A program made the translations under genes and the position numbers. Of a DNA stretch of 64,000 nucleotides, positions 8,960-17,452 are shown one piece after another. Source of the DNA: SSF14 sp037045585 (GTDB taxonomy: Bacteria; Actinomycetota; Acidimicrobiia; Acidimicrobiales; Microtrichaceae); contig JBAOIR010000021.1 in the NCBI GenBank assembly GCA_037045585.1, positions 1-64,000 of the forward strand, read 5' to 3'. Numbering within the stretch: the first letter of the stretch is position 1; every line of letters begins with the position of its first letter. The notes under the pieces were generated by a model that ran no database searches, was not told the origin of the DNA, and worked only from the letters and a program-made list of their open reading frames with translations.

Positions 8960-9656
8960 CGAGGAAAGACTTCACGCCCTCCTGGAATTCCGGCGCGCGC
9001 AGGCACATCTTCTGGTTCACCCACTCGAACTCCAGGTGCTGCTCCAGCGTCGAGGTCAGGCTGTTGTGGATGGCGCGGCGCGTCAGCACCATCGCCGAGG
9101 GCGGCGAGTTGGCGATGCTGTTGCCCAGTTCGAGTGCCGCGTCCATCAGCGACTCGTGCGGGACGACCTTCGAGACGATGCCGAGGTCCTTCGCTTCGTT
9201 GGCGTCGACCATGCGGCCGGTGAAGAAGAGCTCGGACGCGCGTTCCGGGCCGACGAGCTTCGGGAGGAACCAGGAGAGGCCGCAGTCCGGCGCGAGGGCG
9301 CGCTTGATGAACACGGTGGAGAAGCGCGCCTGATCGCTGGCGATGCGGATGTCGAAGGCCGAGCAGAGCCCGAAGCCACCACCGACGGTCACGCCATTGA
9401 CGGCCGCGATAATCGGCTTGTCCACCTGGCGGATGTTGAGGATGGTGCGGCCGACTTCGCCGATGGGGTCGAGGGCGTTCCAGCGCTTGCTGTTCTCATT
9501 CGCGCCGCCGCCACCGCCGCCAACGGCCTGGAGGTCCGCGCCGGCGCACCAGGCCCGGCCGGCGCCGGTCACGACGATGGCCCGGACGCTGTCGTCGGCA
9601 CGGCCTTCGAGCAGCGCGCTGTTGAACTCCGCGAGGAGAGCGCCGCCGACGTTACC
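8928..9656 (-). CDS. enoyl-CoA hydratase/isomerase family protein, N-terminus lost at contig join
   Basis: The crotonase fold is clear: VTGAGRAWCAGADL forms the first oxyanion-hole region, VNGVTVGGGFGLCSAFDIRIA the second, followed by ARFSTVFIKRALAPDCG. The C-terminus ends REPDWSKF at 8928. The reading frame stays open to about 9650 (ALLAEFNSALLEGRADDSVRAI), which is roughly residue 25 of a normal protein. Everything before that is replaced by unrelated sequence. It would act in beta-oxidation or a related CoA pathway. The glycine-rich insert near the active site is unusual. Confidence 0.85.
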   Translation of the reverse strand, partial: GNVGGALLAEFNSALLEGRADDSVRAIVVTGAGRAWCAGADLQAVGGGGGGANENSKRWNALDPIGEVGRTILNIRQVDKPIIAAVNGVTVGGGFGLCSAFDIRIASDQARFSTVFIKRALAPDCGLSWFLPKLVGPERASELFFTGRMVDANEAKDLGIVSKVVPHESLMDAALELGNSIANSPPSAMVLTRRAIHNSLTSTLEQHLEFEWVNQKMCLRAPEFQEGVKSFLEKREPDWSKF

Positions 9657-9660
9657 GAAC
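9640..9660. other. probable chimeric junction between two genomes
   Basis: To the left, the enoyl-CoA hydratase frame on the minus strand ends abruptly. To the right, a secreted-protein frame on the plus strand begins in mid-domain. No repeat, integrase or transposase end is present at the point. Gene content to the left is Chloroflexota-like and to the right actinobacterial. The join could be an assembly error or, much less likely, a real illegitimate recombination. Confidence 0.7.
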
Positions 9661-10058
9661 TGAGCTATTGGGCATACCGGTCATCGGCCAGCTCTTCGGT
9701 GAACACGGCCATCAATGTGGCGATGAACGTGCAGGTGGCCGGCTCGACCGTGCCTGGCAGCTTCGCCACGTTGGTCTACGAGCCGTACAACCAGAGCGGG
9801 GGCAACGCTGGCATCGTTCCCGACACCTGGCAGCAGTGGGACACACTCGCGACCTCGCCCGGCGATGGCGAATGGTGGACGACGAAGATCGGATCCGGGC
9901 CGGGGAGCCAGGGGGATCCCCAGCCGTGGTCGTTCTTCGTTGATCTCTACACCGACGGCCAGGTGGTGGGGTACGGGTACAACCTCGGCTCCAACAACCC
10001 GAACACGATCACCGCTGCCGACGGCGTGACGTTCAACTCGACGACCACCGACTTCTGA
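9657..10058 (+). CDS. C-terminal part of an actinobacterial secreted protein
   Basis: From about 9657 the frame reads ELSYWAYRSSASSSVNTAIN and ends at 10058 with a Thr-rich tail. The repeated aromatic and Gly/Asn/Thr composition (WQQWDTLATSPGDGEWW; LGSNNPNTITAADGVTF) resembles large extracellular beta-rich proteins of Actinobacteria. The N-terminus and signal peptide are missing because of the junction. The true 3' end is followed by a strong hairpin. Confidence 0.55.
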   Translation, partial: ELSYWAYRSSASSSVNTAINVAMNVQVAGSTVPGSFATLVYEPYNQSGGNAGIVPDTWQQWDTLATSPGDGEWWTTKIGSGPGSQGDPQPWSFFVDLYTDGQVVGYGYNLGSNNPNTITAADGVTFNSTTTDF

Positions 10059-10085
10059 CGGTTCCGCACGCTCGAGCGTGACAAC

Positions 10086-10120
10086 GAGGGGTGAGGCCGG
10101 TTGGACCGGCCTCACCCCTC
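10086..10120 (+). terminator. strong hairpin terminator after the secreted-protein gene
   Basis: A 15-bp perfect stem, 10086-10100 with 10106-10120, closes a 5-base loop TTGGA 27 bases after the stop at 10058. There is no T-tract, which is usual for high-GC actinobacterial terminators. Confidence 0.8.
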
Positions 10121-10183
10121 ACGTCGTTCGGGCATGATTCGAGCAACGACGTCGGGACCGTCCGTTCCCCGCCGGTGAACGAA

Positions 10184-10209
10184 GAAACCCCCGCAGAGGC
10201 GGGGGTTTC
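10184..10209. terminator. hairpin beside the left attachment site
   Basis: GAAACCCCCGC (10184-10194) pairs perfectly with GCGGGGGTTTC (10199-10209). The same kind of hairpin stands beside the right attachment site at 18721-18746, as a tRNA terminator. This indicates that homology between the two ends extends beyond the 46-bp core. Confidence 0.75.
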
Positions 10210-10212
10210 GGC

Positions 10213-10258
10213 GGTGCGCTCGGAGGAACTTGAATCCCCAACCTTCTGATCCGTAGTC
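10213..10258. repeat. left attachment repeat (tRNA-Arg 3' half)
   Basis: These 46 bases are identical to 18750-18795 and cover the T-arm, variable region and anticodon-arm 3' side of tRNA-Arg on the minus strand. Here the 5' half of the tRNA is missing, so this copy is not a gene. Confidence 0.9.
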
Positions 10259-10405
10259 GCCAAGCGTGGGTGGCACACCGTGTACGGCGTGACCCAGAGT
10301 GCCGGAATCTAGGGGTTTTCGCTCGGCCGTCTCAGTCGCCAATGGCGCTGAGTGCACACCGTTGTCAGGCGTTTGTGATCAAGTTGTGATCACAATTGGC
10401 GCCGA

Positions 10406-11081
10406 TCACGCATCCTCGAAGGAGCGGTCCCTCACCTCACCGTTGGGCAGCAGGGCACGGGGCGTGACCCGCCGATGTTCCTTCCACACGGAGGCGGCGA
10501 TGGCGATCACGAGGTCATCGTGGTCGGACTCACGCTCGGCGTTGAAGGTGGAGTTGCCGGCCTTGGTCATCTTCCGCTTGAACGTGCGGAGCTCCTGTTC
10601 GATCTTGTCCCTGATCGCCAGATCGTCGGTCACGCTGAGCCGGCCTTCTTCGAGGTACCGGAGCACCTTGGAGATGAGGTCCTCCTTCTTGACGTTCCAC
10701 CCACGGGACGTGCCTGAGGTGATCGTCAGAGCGTGCGGCGGGAAGTAGCCGCACATGCCCTGCCGGCGAGCGTCACGGAACATCTCGAACACCGCCCGCC
10801 CGACACCGGTGGCATCGACCACCACCTCGGCCGCACGGATCTCCGGATGCTGGAGGATCTCACCGACCCGCTTCACGACTTCGGTGTACGGCGTGCCCAG
10901 GGCGATGCGCTCGGCGTGGCGCACCACGTAGACGCTCTGGATGCGCTGAGTGCCCCCGTCGAAGCCGTGGTCGGCGTGCTGTCCCACGATGCGCTCCAGG
11001 CGCTCAGTGGCGGACCAGCGCCGTGGAGTCACGGGACTGACCGAGGTCGACGCCGATGGTGTAATTGCCTTCTCCGAACAT
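10406..11081 (-). CDS. terminase nuclease domain protein, RNase H-like (one frameshift)
   Basis: The ATG at 11081 lies 8 bases after the terminase ATPase stop, with AGGA between. The N-terminus YTIGVDLGQSRDSTALV carries the first metal-binding Asp. VVVDATGVGRAVFEM carries the second and ESDHDDLVIAIA the third, as in TerL RNase H-like nuclease domains. One frameshift near 11035 must be corrected. In most phages this domain is fused to the ATPase, whereas here it is a separate gene. It would cut concatemeric DNA during packaging. Confidence 0.7.
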
Positions 11082-11089
11082 GCCGGTCC

Positions 11090-11869
11090 TTACAGGTTGA
11101 GCGCACGAAGCGCCGGGTTGGTGGTCCACATTTGGGCGATGAGGTCGGCACTGAAGACCGAGTCCTCGGTGCTACGGAATTCGCCCAGGTACTCCTGCTC
11201 GAAGCGCCACGCTCCGAGCGACAGTCGGGCCTTGGCGAGGTCCTCGGCCGTGTGGCGGGGACAGTCGTAGGCCGTGATCTTCGTCTTCTCCCACGTGGTC
11301 GATTCCTCATGCCACGCTTTCCAGAACCATCCCTGGCACCCGTTCGGCGTCGACAGGGCGATGATCGTGCCCTGCGACACCGACACCATCGGCTCAACCG
11401 CCATGTAGAGCTCGTCGCTCACGAACGCTGCCTCGTCAATGATGAGGAGGGCGACGGCGGAGAAGCCTCGGACGGACTCAGGGTTGCCGGGGACGGCCAC
11501 GATCCGTGACCCGTTCTCGAGTTCCATCGTCGTCGTGTTCTCTTTGACCAGCGGCACCGGCCGGCCGAGGCTTTGGTAGAACGCCCGCACCTTCCGATAG
11601 AGCTCGGTGGCCTGACTCAGCGTCGGCGCCACGATGAGCACCAGGGACCCCGGCCGGTACAGGGCGAGGTGCACGGCACGGAGGGCGGTGATGGTGCTCT
11701 TGCCGGACTGACGACACGCATCAACGATCTGACGCTTCGCCGAACTGAGGAGCACCCGGCTCTGCCACGGCTCGGGTTCGAGGCCGACGGGATCGGCCAG
11801 CAGCGTCGGGTCGAGCGATCGGGCCAGGGCGAGCGCCACCGGATGGACCGTTGCCGGATGGACGGTCAC
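11090..11869 (-). CDS. terminase large subunit, ATPase part
   Basis: A 259-residue protein with Walker A-like CRQSGKSTI (near residue 52), Walker B ALLIIDEAAF (near residue 145) and the coupling motif IALSTPNGCQGWFWKAW, as in TerL packaging motors. It ends at LRALNL with a TAA and lacks the nuclease domain, which is encoded by the next gene. Its start overlaps the stop of the TerS-like gene by 4 bases. It would power DNA translocation into a procapsid supplied by a helper. Confidence 0.85.
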   Translation of the reverse strand: MTVHPATVHPVALALARSLDPTLLADPVGLEPEPWQSRVLLSSAKRQIVDACRQSGKSTITALRAVHLALYRPGSLVLIVAPTLSQATELYRKVRAFYQSLGRPVPLVKENTTTMELENGSRIVAVPGNPESVRGFSAVALLIIDEAAFVSDELYMAVEPMVSVSQGTIIALSTPNGCQGWFWKAWHEESTTWEKTKITAYDCPRHTAEDLAKARLSLGAWRFEQEYLGEFRSTEDSVFSADLIAQMWTTNPALRALNL

Positions 11870-12375
11870 GACTCGTCACCGCTGAATTCCGACAGCGCCC
11901 GTGCGACGGCCACGGCCGCACCGGGGAACGGCAACAGGGCACTGAGGATCTCCGCCTGCATCCGCACCAGCGCCGGATCGGTGTTGAGGTTGAACACCTG
12001 GACCGACGGATCGGACCGAAGCTCACCGCTGATCTTGCCGAGGAGCTCCAGCAACGCCCGAACCTCTTTCGAGGCGGCGAGGACCTGGGACGGCTTGCCC
12101 GACAGGTCAGCCTCATCGAGCACCCGTTCCACACGGGCGGTGAGGGCCTCCACCCGTTCGAGCAACGTCCCGCCACGGCCGATCACCTCGACCACCTCGG
12201 CCCGGTCCACACGCACCAGGGCGGCGCTGACGTGGCTACGGGTGTGCCGGCCGATCGCTGAGTCCGTCAGGTCGGGCCGGCGTGCGGCGATGACCCGCCG
12301 AGGGACGCCACCGGTGATCTCCCGGTCAATCGCTTCGAGGTCGTCGTGCTCGCAGACCGTGCACGCCCGAGCCAT
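11866..12375 (-). CDS. terminase small subunit-like DNA-binding protein
   Basis: A 169-residue protein with a CTVC pair near the N-terminus and a helix-turn-helix-like stretch at about residues 15-45 (GGVPRRVIAARRPDLTDSAI). A helical, coiled-coil-prone middle follows. Position immediately upstream of, and overlapping, the TerL ATPase gene is the standard place for TerS. The assignment rests mainly on position. Confidence 0.5.
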   Translation of the reverse strand: MARACTVCEHDDLEAIDREITGGVPRRVIAARRPDLTDSAIGRHTRSHVSAALVRVDRAEVVEVIGRGGTLLERVEALTARVERVLDEADLSGKPSQVLAASKEVRALLELLGKISGELRSDPSVQVFNLNTDPALVRMQAEILSALLPFPGAAVAVARALSEFSGDES

Positions 12376-12378
12376 GGC

Positions 12379-13077
12379 TCAGCCCTCCAGGCGATGCGAT
12401 GCCGCACCGAGCGTGACGCCGATGCCGGCCTTGAGCTTGTTCAGGTCCCCGGCCTTGCTGAGGCGGGCGGCAGCCTTCTTCTGGTCGTCCGTACCGTGCT
12501 TCTCCGCACCGGTCACCATGGCCGCATCGAGGGCGTCGATCGTGCGTTCATCGAGGGTCACGCCCTTGGACTTCAGCCACCTACGGCCCCAGGACCCGTA
12601 GACCACGCCGGCCGCTTCCCGGTCATCGCTGAGCAGGATGCGGAAGGCGGCATCGAGGGCGTCGGGCTGACCGTCGAGCTCCATGCGCACGGCGTCCCGC
12701 ACCATCGTTGCGGTGCCGGCGTCGGTGGGTTCGGTGGGTGCACAGGCGACCAGCGCCTTCTTGCGGCCGACGGTCAGCGCAGCGAGGGCCTGATCCCGTG
12801 CGTTGGTGATGGCGGTGCGGCCCTCTTCCAGGGCCTCACGGCGCAGGCGGGCACGGCCCTCCTCGGGGATGAGGTCGTTCGTCATCGCCTCGTGGGACTT
12901 CCTCGCTGCGGCGGCGGCGAGCATGTCGGCGTTGGTCAGCGCTTCGCTGATGACCTTGCCGAGGTCGGCGTCCACGGCGCTGAGGCCGAACGACAGCTGG
13001 CCGGCGCCCGTCTCCCTGAGTTCGGTGGCTTCACGCTGGGCGTCGGCGGGGGTGCGGTCGGGCATGGGATGATCCAT
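12379..13077 (-). CDS. unknown helical protein of the satellite, upstream of terminase
   Basis: A 232-residue, charged, mostly alpha-helical protein without Cys clusters, membrane segments or a recognised motif. It is followed after 1 base by the TerS-like gene, so it heads the packaging operon. Its promoter region contains three TGTGATC motifs. A role in capsid remodelling or packaging is possible by position but not shown. Confidence 0.6.
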   Translation of the reverse strand: MDHPMPDRTPADAQREATELRETGAGQLSFGLSAVDADLGKVISEALTNADMLAAAAARKSHEAMTNDLIPEEGRARLRREALEEGRTAITNARDQALAALTVGRKKALVACAPTEPTDAGTATMVRDAVRMELDGQPDALDAAFRILLSDDREAAGVVYGSWGRRWLKSKGVTLDERTIDALDAAMVTGAEKHGTDDQKKAAARLSKAGDLNKLKAGIGVTLGAASHRLEG

Positions 13078-13112
13078 TCGTTTGGTGGTGCGGTTGGCGC
13101 TGATGGTCTGTC

Positions 13113-13198
13113 TGTGATCGCCGTTGTGATCAGGTCTGTGATCACGGCCGCAGAACCCCTTATTTGGCGGGGTCGACCTTGTGATGCGCTGTCACAAG
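13113..13198. promoter_or_regulatory. cluster of TTGTGATCACAA-type motifs upstream of the packaging operon
   Basis: TGTGATC at 13113-13119, TTGTGATCA at 13124-13132 and TGTGATCAC at 13137-13145 are followed by an inverted pair CTTGTGA/TCACAAG at 13178-13198. The same word occurs at 10373-10395 and in front of the integrase at 17427-17435. This suggests operators for one element-encoded regulator. The rest of 13078-13336 shows no gene. Confidence 0.5.
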
Positions 13199-13336
13199 TA
13201 CCGTCGCATGGCGCCCACACTGCTGGTTCGGTTCGACAGTCAAGGTTCGGTTAGGCCGTCATGCGTGCACATGCGATGCGCTGCGATGTACGTCAGCCCG
13301 TCACCATCGGGGGAGCGGCGACTATCGTCCGACGTC

Positions 13337-13558
13337 ATGGCGGCGGAACCGGTCAAACCCGAACAGGTAGGCGGCGGCATTGTCCTGGCCGTGCTCCTTG
13401 GTGCTGGGTTCCTTTGGCATCAGCACAATGTGGATGAGTACAAGAAATGCCAGGCCAACTACGAGTACCGCATCGACGTCTACAACCTCGGCCCCAACAT
13501 CGATCGGACCAGGCCGGCCATGCCGGTGTCGTCGCCGTGCGTGAAGTCCTGGCCGTAG
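13337..13558 (+). CDS. small single-pass membrane protein of the satellite
   Basis: A 73-residue protein from the ATG at 13337, with one hydrophobic helix at about residues 12-27 (GGGIVLAVLLGAGFLW) and a polar tail with two Cys. It is one of two element genes on the plus strand and converges on 13561-13812 with 2 bases between. Small phage membrane proteins of this type can be superinfection-exclusion or holin-like, but nothing specific supports either. Confidence 0.45.
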   Translation: MAAEPVKPEQVGGGIVLAVLLGAGFLWHQHNVDEYKKCQANYEYRIDVYNLGPNIDRTRPAMPVSSPCVKSWP

Positions 13559-13560
13559 CG

Positions 13561-13812
13561 TCACCCGCCGAAGAGCGCCCGCTCCATGTCGGCAATGTCC
13601 TGGTCGACCACGATGCGACACAGGTTGTGGTGACGGGTCGCTGAGTGCCACGCCTCGCCGTCGAACACCGCTCGCACCTCCAGCGGGACGCACGTGCACT
13701 CGTCGTTGTTCACGATGCTGACGGCCGTCGACACGAGCCGGTGCATGATCGTGAGCCGTCGAGCGTGGATGTCGTCGGGCGTGCGGTCATCGGGCGTTGG
13801 GGTGATGGTCAT
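13561..13812 (-). CDS. hypothetical protein of the satellite
   Basis: An 83-residue protein with a visible GAAAGG ribosome site 6 bases before the ATG at 13812. Cys and His residues (ECTC; ATRHHNLCRIV) might bind metal, but no family is recognised. The leader AAAGGCCACCCATGA resembles that of the gene starting at 16829, so the element's genes share a common upstream design. Confidence 0.5.
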   Translation of the reverse strand: MTITPTPDDRTPDDIHARRLTIMHRLVSTAVSIVNNDECTCVPLEVRAVFDGEAWHSATRHHNLCRIVVDQDIADMERALFGG

Positions 13813-13867
13813 GGGTGGCCTTTCGGGGCGTAGCGGTGATGCGTTGATTGGGTGTCGTGTCGTTGGA

Positions 13868-13994
13868 CGCCGTTGGACCGTCCAACGGCGTGCTCGGGAA
13901 TTCGCTGGCTTGCTCGTTCAAAACCCCATAAGTACGTACGTCTGGGGTGACTTGGGGAATTCTGCGAGAGGGGGACGTTGGACCGTCCAACGTC
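13868..13994. promoter_or_regulatory. two long palindromes with GTTGGAC-C-GTCCAAC core
   Basis: At 13868-13890 an 11-base arm (CGCCGTTGGAC) pairs perfectly with its mate around a single C. At 13974-13994 a 10-base arm does the same with the same core. Half-sites lie beside them at 13861-13869 and 13991-14000. Between them CCCCA...TGGGG flanks GTACGTAC (13924-13947). The block lies between the primase gene and the next minus-strand gene. It could be an operator pair or iterons of a replication origin. Confidence 0.55.
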
Positions 13995-14008
13995 CAACGG
14001 ATGCGCTC

Positions 14009-16293
14009 TCAACCGGGACGTGATGCGCCGGGGCGGAACACGTCGCCCTCCACGACGATCCATTCCTTCCGCTCGGCCTCATCAATGCCGGCGTCGATGG
14101 GCGCTGCCGCTCGGTCACGGCTCGCCGTGGACTGGGAAACACACCCTCGACGGCACCCGCCGTCCCGCTGGTGCCGATGGACGTGATTGCCGATCGGCGC
14201 TCGCCATCTTCGAAACCGCCCGTCCCTGGCCGACTCCTCCAGGGCCTCGTCACGCCGTAGCACCGATGCCGTGCGGCTGTCCTCGGCATGTCGTGCCCGG
14301 TTCCGTGCAGCGTCCACGATGGTGGTGCGCACCCGGTCCGATGAGCCGAGGAGGATGCCGGACAGTCGCCAATCGTCGGCGGTGATGTCCGTGCGGCCGT
14401 CGAGCAGGGCCAAGAGGCCGGACACCTTCAGGCGGTTCAAGTCACGGTGAGCGTCGAGCTCGGGGATCGTGACCGCACCACGGCCCGCCGAGCGCCGCCG
14501 AGAGCGGATCTCAGCCGCCACCACAGGATCGATACCCATGGGTCCCGCCTGGTGTGCGGGCGGCGTGTAGTCGATGGCAGCGGGCCACGCTGGGGCCTCG
14601 TCGGGGATGGACGGATCGAGGGCGGACACGTACAGGAACCGCTGCGGTGTTCCAGCGGCGGCGTCATCAATGAGGGCCGTGGCGTGCTCGGGCTGGAAGC
14701 CGGCGATGAGGGCGAACCGGTACTCGCCGGCGGAGCAGGTTGCGGAACGTGTCCGCCGATGCGTTGGCCTGTCCGAGGCGGTTGCCGTGCGCCGCCGAAC
14801 AGATGGCCGGCATGAGCGTGGCGCCCTTTCGACCACCCATCTCGGCGAGGGCACGTCCCTCATCGAGAGGGCGGACAGACCGACCTTCGAACCTGACGCT
14901 TGACGGGCTTCGACTCCCCGTCCTCCTTGACCAGACCGAGGTAGGCGTCGATGAGGCCCTCGCCGGACCCGAGCGGAAGCTCCATCGGGTCCGGTCCGAG
15001 GATCGGAAGTAGATCGCCCGCCACGTAACCAGCGGCCGACTTGCCGGCGCCGGACGGGCCGATGATGGCAACGCACAGGTCCAACGTGCCTCGGCCACCG
15101 ACGACGTCCGGCAGACGCACTGTCGGCGGTGTGAGGGCGGCAACACGGGTGAGGATGCACCCCAGCGCGGCATCGGGCGACACCATGCGGTTGTGCGCTG
15201 CACGGCGGATCAGCCGGAACACCGGCCGCTCATCCCACACGTCCCCGTCGAGGTTCGCCTCACGCAGACGGGTGGCCGGCGTGCCGTCGAGCTCACCCTT
15301 CATCCATGCCGCAGCGGCGCTCATGTCGCCACCGAATCGCCTGATGGCGACGTAGTGCAGCTTCGTGTACTGGTCCTCGGGAAGGTCGGGAACAGACGAG
15401 GTGAACACCTTGAGGTTGTCGGCGGTGCCGTGGTTCGTGGTGGCCGAGACGCCACCGTCCTTACCCGGTCGGGTCCACTGACGCTCGGCGCCGATCGTGC
15501 GCTCCAACGTCCACCCATCCGGCTCAAGGATCTCCGCCGTGGTCAGCGGCGCTGCAAGCTTGTCAGCGGCGCTGTCTCCGGTGTAGCTGGTGCCGATGTC
15601 GCCAAGGCCGGGGAGCGGGGCTGAGGCGGGCGAAGCGGACGCCTTGGGCGGTTCCTCGCTGACCAGCTTGAGGAGCCATGCCGGCGCATCCGCCACGTCC
15701 TCGGGATCACCCCAATCGCCCTCATCGACCACGTACGCCGATTCCGTGACGGGGTGGATGGACGGCGGCGCTACGACGAAACCTCCACCGCCACGCACAT
15801 CGAGGCCGAAGCCCAGACGCTTGGCCGCATCGTTGACGGGGGACCGTCCGTCGGGTAGGCGAAGTACAGGTGTCGGCCACCGCTGCCGGTGATGACCGTA
15901 TACGTCGCCGGGAGCGGTCCGTGGAGGCGTTCAAGCTCGGCCAGCGTGTCCTCGCCCGTCTTGCCGTCGCTGACGTCGATATCCAGGACCCACACGCCCG
16001 ACTCAGGACCGCATGCGATCCCGACGCCGTAGCCCTTGTGCGTGCCGTTCGCCGCCCTCGATGGTGGCGGCGTCGGTGGTGGCCTTCAGCTGCCACTCAC
16101 CGAACCCCGCTGGGTACTTGCCACCCGGCTTGATTGGGATGACCTGCCATCCACGCTCGGCGTAAGCGAGGGCGGTGGCGAGCGGCATTCCCCGCTCGGC
16201 GGCGAACCGAGCTTCGAGCTCGGCTATGGCCGCATCCGTCGTGCTGTCGTTGAGCGCCGCAATCCCGTCCCCAGGCGTAGCGGCGGCGATCAC
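14009..16293 (-). CDS. bifunctional primase-polymerase/helicase of the satellite (several frameshifts)
   Basis: From the GTG at 16293 the N-terminus reads ALAYAERGWQVIPIKPGGKYP, the opening of archaeo-eukaryotic-type primase-polymerase domains. VLDIDVSDGKTGEDTLAELE then gives the DxD metal site, and TVITGSGGRHLYFAYP continues the domain. Further on, CVAIIGPSGAGKSAAG is a Walker A loop of a helicase-like ATPase. The C-terminus looks winged-helix-like (GNHVHRHQ; AIDEAERKEWIVV type). Frame corrections are needed at about 16015, 15790, 14885, 14740 and possibly near 14210. Read together they give about 760 residues. It would start replication of the excised element. Confidence 0.7.
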
Positions 16294-16306
16294 AGCGGCA
16301 CCACGG

Positions 16307-16829
16307 TCAGCACCCGTGAGTGCACCACGAAGACCGCTGACGGATCGGCGGGATGAGCAGGAAGCGCCGGTACTCCACGGTGAACGTCGTCGGGACGGAG
16401 GCCGAGACCTTCGAGGAGGAACGTGCGTGAAATCGGCAGGTTGTCGAGCCGAGGGCCTTGCTCAATCCGGTGCGTGAACTTCGAGTAGAAGTCGATGGCC
16501 CGTGTGTTGCCACCGCTGAGCCGGACGCCGGCCTCGATCGCACCCTCCGTCCCGCCGACAAGCGAGATGATCGACTGCATTGACACCGTGACGGCGACCC
16601 GACCGGACTTCGGCGGGGTGGCGGTCGCCGTCGGTCCAGCGTCGCCTGTCTCGGGGGCACCGTACGTCCCCGACGACAGGGCCTGTGGGACGGCGTCCGA
16701 GTTGACGACGGCGGCGTAACCGCCCACTCCTGGCATTCGCATCGAGTCTTCGAGGACCTGGATGCGGCGGGCGAGTTCGTTGGGGACGTCCGACGGATCG
16801 GGCGGGAGGAGGGCGGTTCGGTAGCTCAT
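16307..16829 (-). CDS. unknown protein of the satellite (one frameshift)
   Basis: From the ATG at 16829 about 174 residues can be read if the frame is corrected near 16390, ending YRRFLLIPPIRQRSS. The middle part (VAVTVSMQSIISLVGG; DFYSKFTHRIEQGPRLDNLP) has mixed alpha/beta character. No family is recognised. The leader AAAGCCACCCATGA resembles that of 13561-13812. It lies between the excisionase-like gene and the primase gene on the same strand. Confidence 0.45.
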
Positions 16830-16866
16830 GGGTGGCTTTCTGCTTTGGGTGGTGGAACAGGAAGGG

Positions 16867-16910
16867 CCGGGGTCGGGGGACAAAGTGCCACCCCAACGAC
16901 CCGACCCCGG
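16867..16910 (-). terminator. hairpin after the excisionase-like gene
   Basis: CCGGGGTCGGG (16867-16877) pairs perfectly with CCCGACCCCGG (16900-16910) around a 22-base loop, just downstream of the minus-strand gene ending at 16915. It could limit read-through from the excisionase-like gene into the rest of the operon. Confidence 0.55.
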
Positions 16911-16914
16911 CGAA

Positions 16915-17136
16915 CTAGGAGGCGATGAGGTCGGGGACGTCGAGTCCGACCATGCGGCGGATGGCGACGGTCGGCACCCGCAGCGAGCGGCCGAGGGCGA
17001 TGCACGGGATACCGGCCTCACCGTCGGTGTCGATGTAGCGATGGCACTCGCTGTAGGCGTGCTTGCGGCTCACCCCAAGGGCGGCGGCAGCCTCCTCGAC
17101 GGACATCACCGGTTCAATTTCAGGATTCGGGATCAT
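16915..17136 (-). CDS. excisionase-like helix-turn-helix protein
   Basis: A 73-residue protein whose MSVEEAAAALGVSRKHAYSE segment is the helix-turn-helix of the MerR/excisionase-type DNA-binding family. The later IPCIALGRSLRVPTVAIRRM segment is the wing. It is divergent from the integrase gene, the usual arrangement for Xis. GGAAAG precedes the ATG at 17136. It probably directs excision and may repress the integrase promoter. Confidence 0.75.
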   Translation of the reverse strand: MIPNPEIEPVMSVEEAAAALGVSRKHAYSECHRYIDTDGEAGIPCIALGRSLRVPTVAIRRMVGLDVPDLIAS

Positions 17137-17452
17137 GGGTTTGCTTTCCGCCGTTGGACTCGACTACCGTTACTGTGGACTACGCCCCACACTGGGTTCC
17201 TCCACGGGGAACGACCCTACATCGGGCCTCCGACAGCCAGAGATGGCTGAATGGCGGGCTTCTCCGCAGGGCTAGATGCGCTCGGTGGCTCGGCAGCCAC
17301 GTAGAGCGGCGGGTTCGTTCACATTTCCCTCACATCGAGGCGTCCATATCTCACGCTGAGCGGCGGCTATTGCACGGAGCGTCGAGGTTTTAAGTCGTCC
17401 GTGGCGCCCGGTGACACTTGACTTCGTGTGATCACGTCCGTACACCGAAGCC
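17137..17452. other. intergenic region between excisionase-like and integrase genes
   Basis: About 316 bases hold no open frame I would call a gene. The stretch contains CCGTTGGAC near 17151-17159, a half-site of the 13.9-kb palindromes. It also contains the palindromic word CGTGTGATCACG at 17425-17436, 17 bases before the integrase start. It is the expected place for the divergent promoters and possibly the arm-type integrase sites. Confidence 0.4.

Noticed and set aside
9036..10058. A 340-codon plus-strand frame crossing the junction
   Set aside because: The left part is antisense to enoyl-CoA hydratase. Only the part from about 9657 is a credible protein, so the fusion is created by the join.
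13861..14000. CRISPR repeats
   Set aside because: There are only two palindromes with unequal flanks, no regular spacers and no cas genes in the window.
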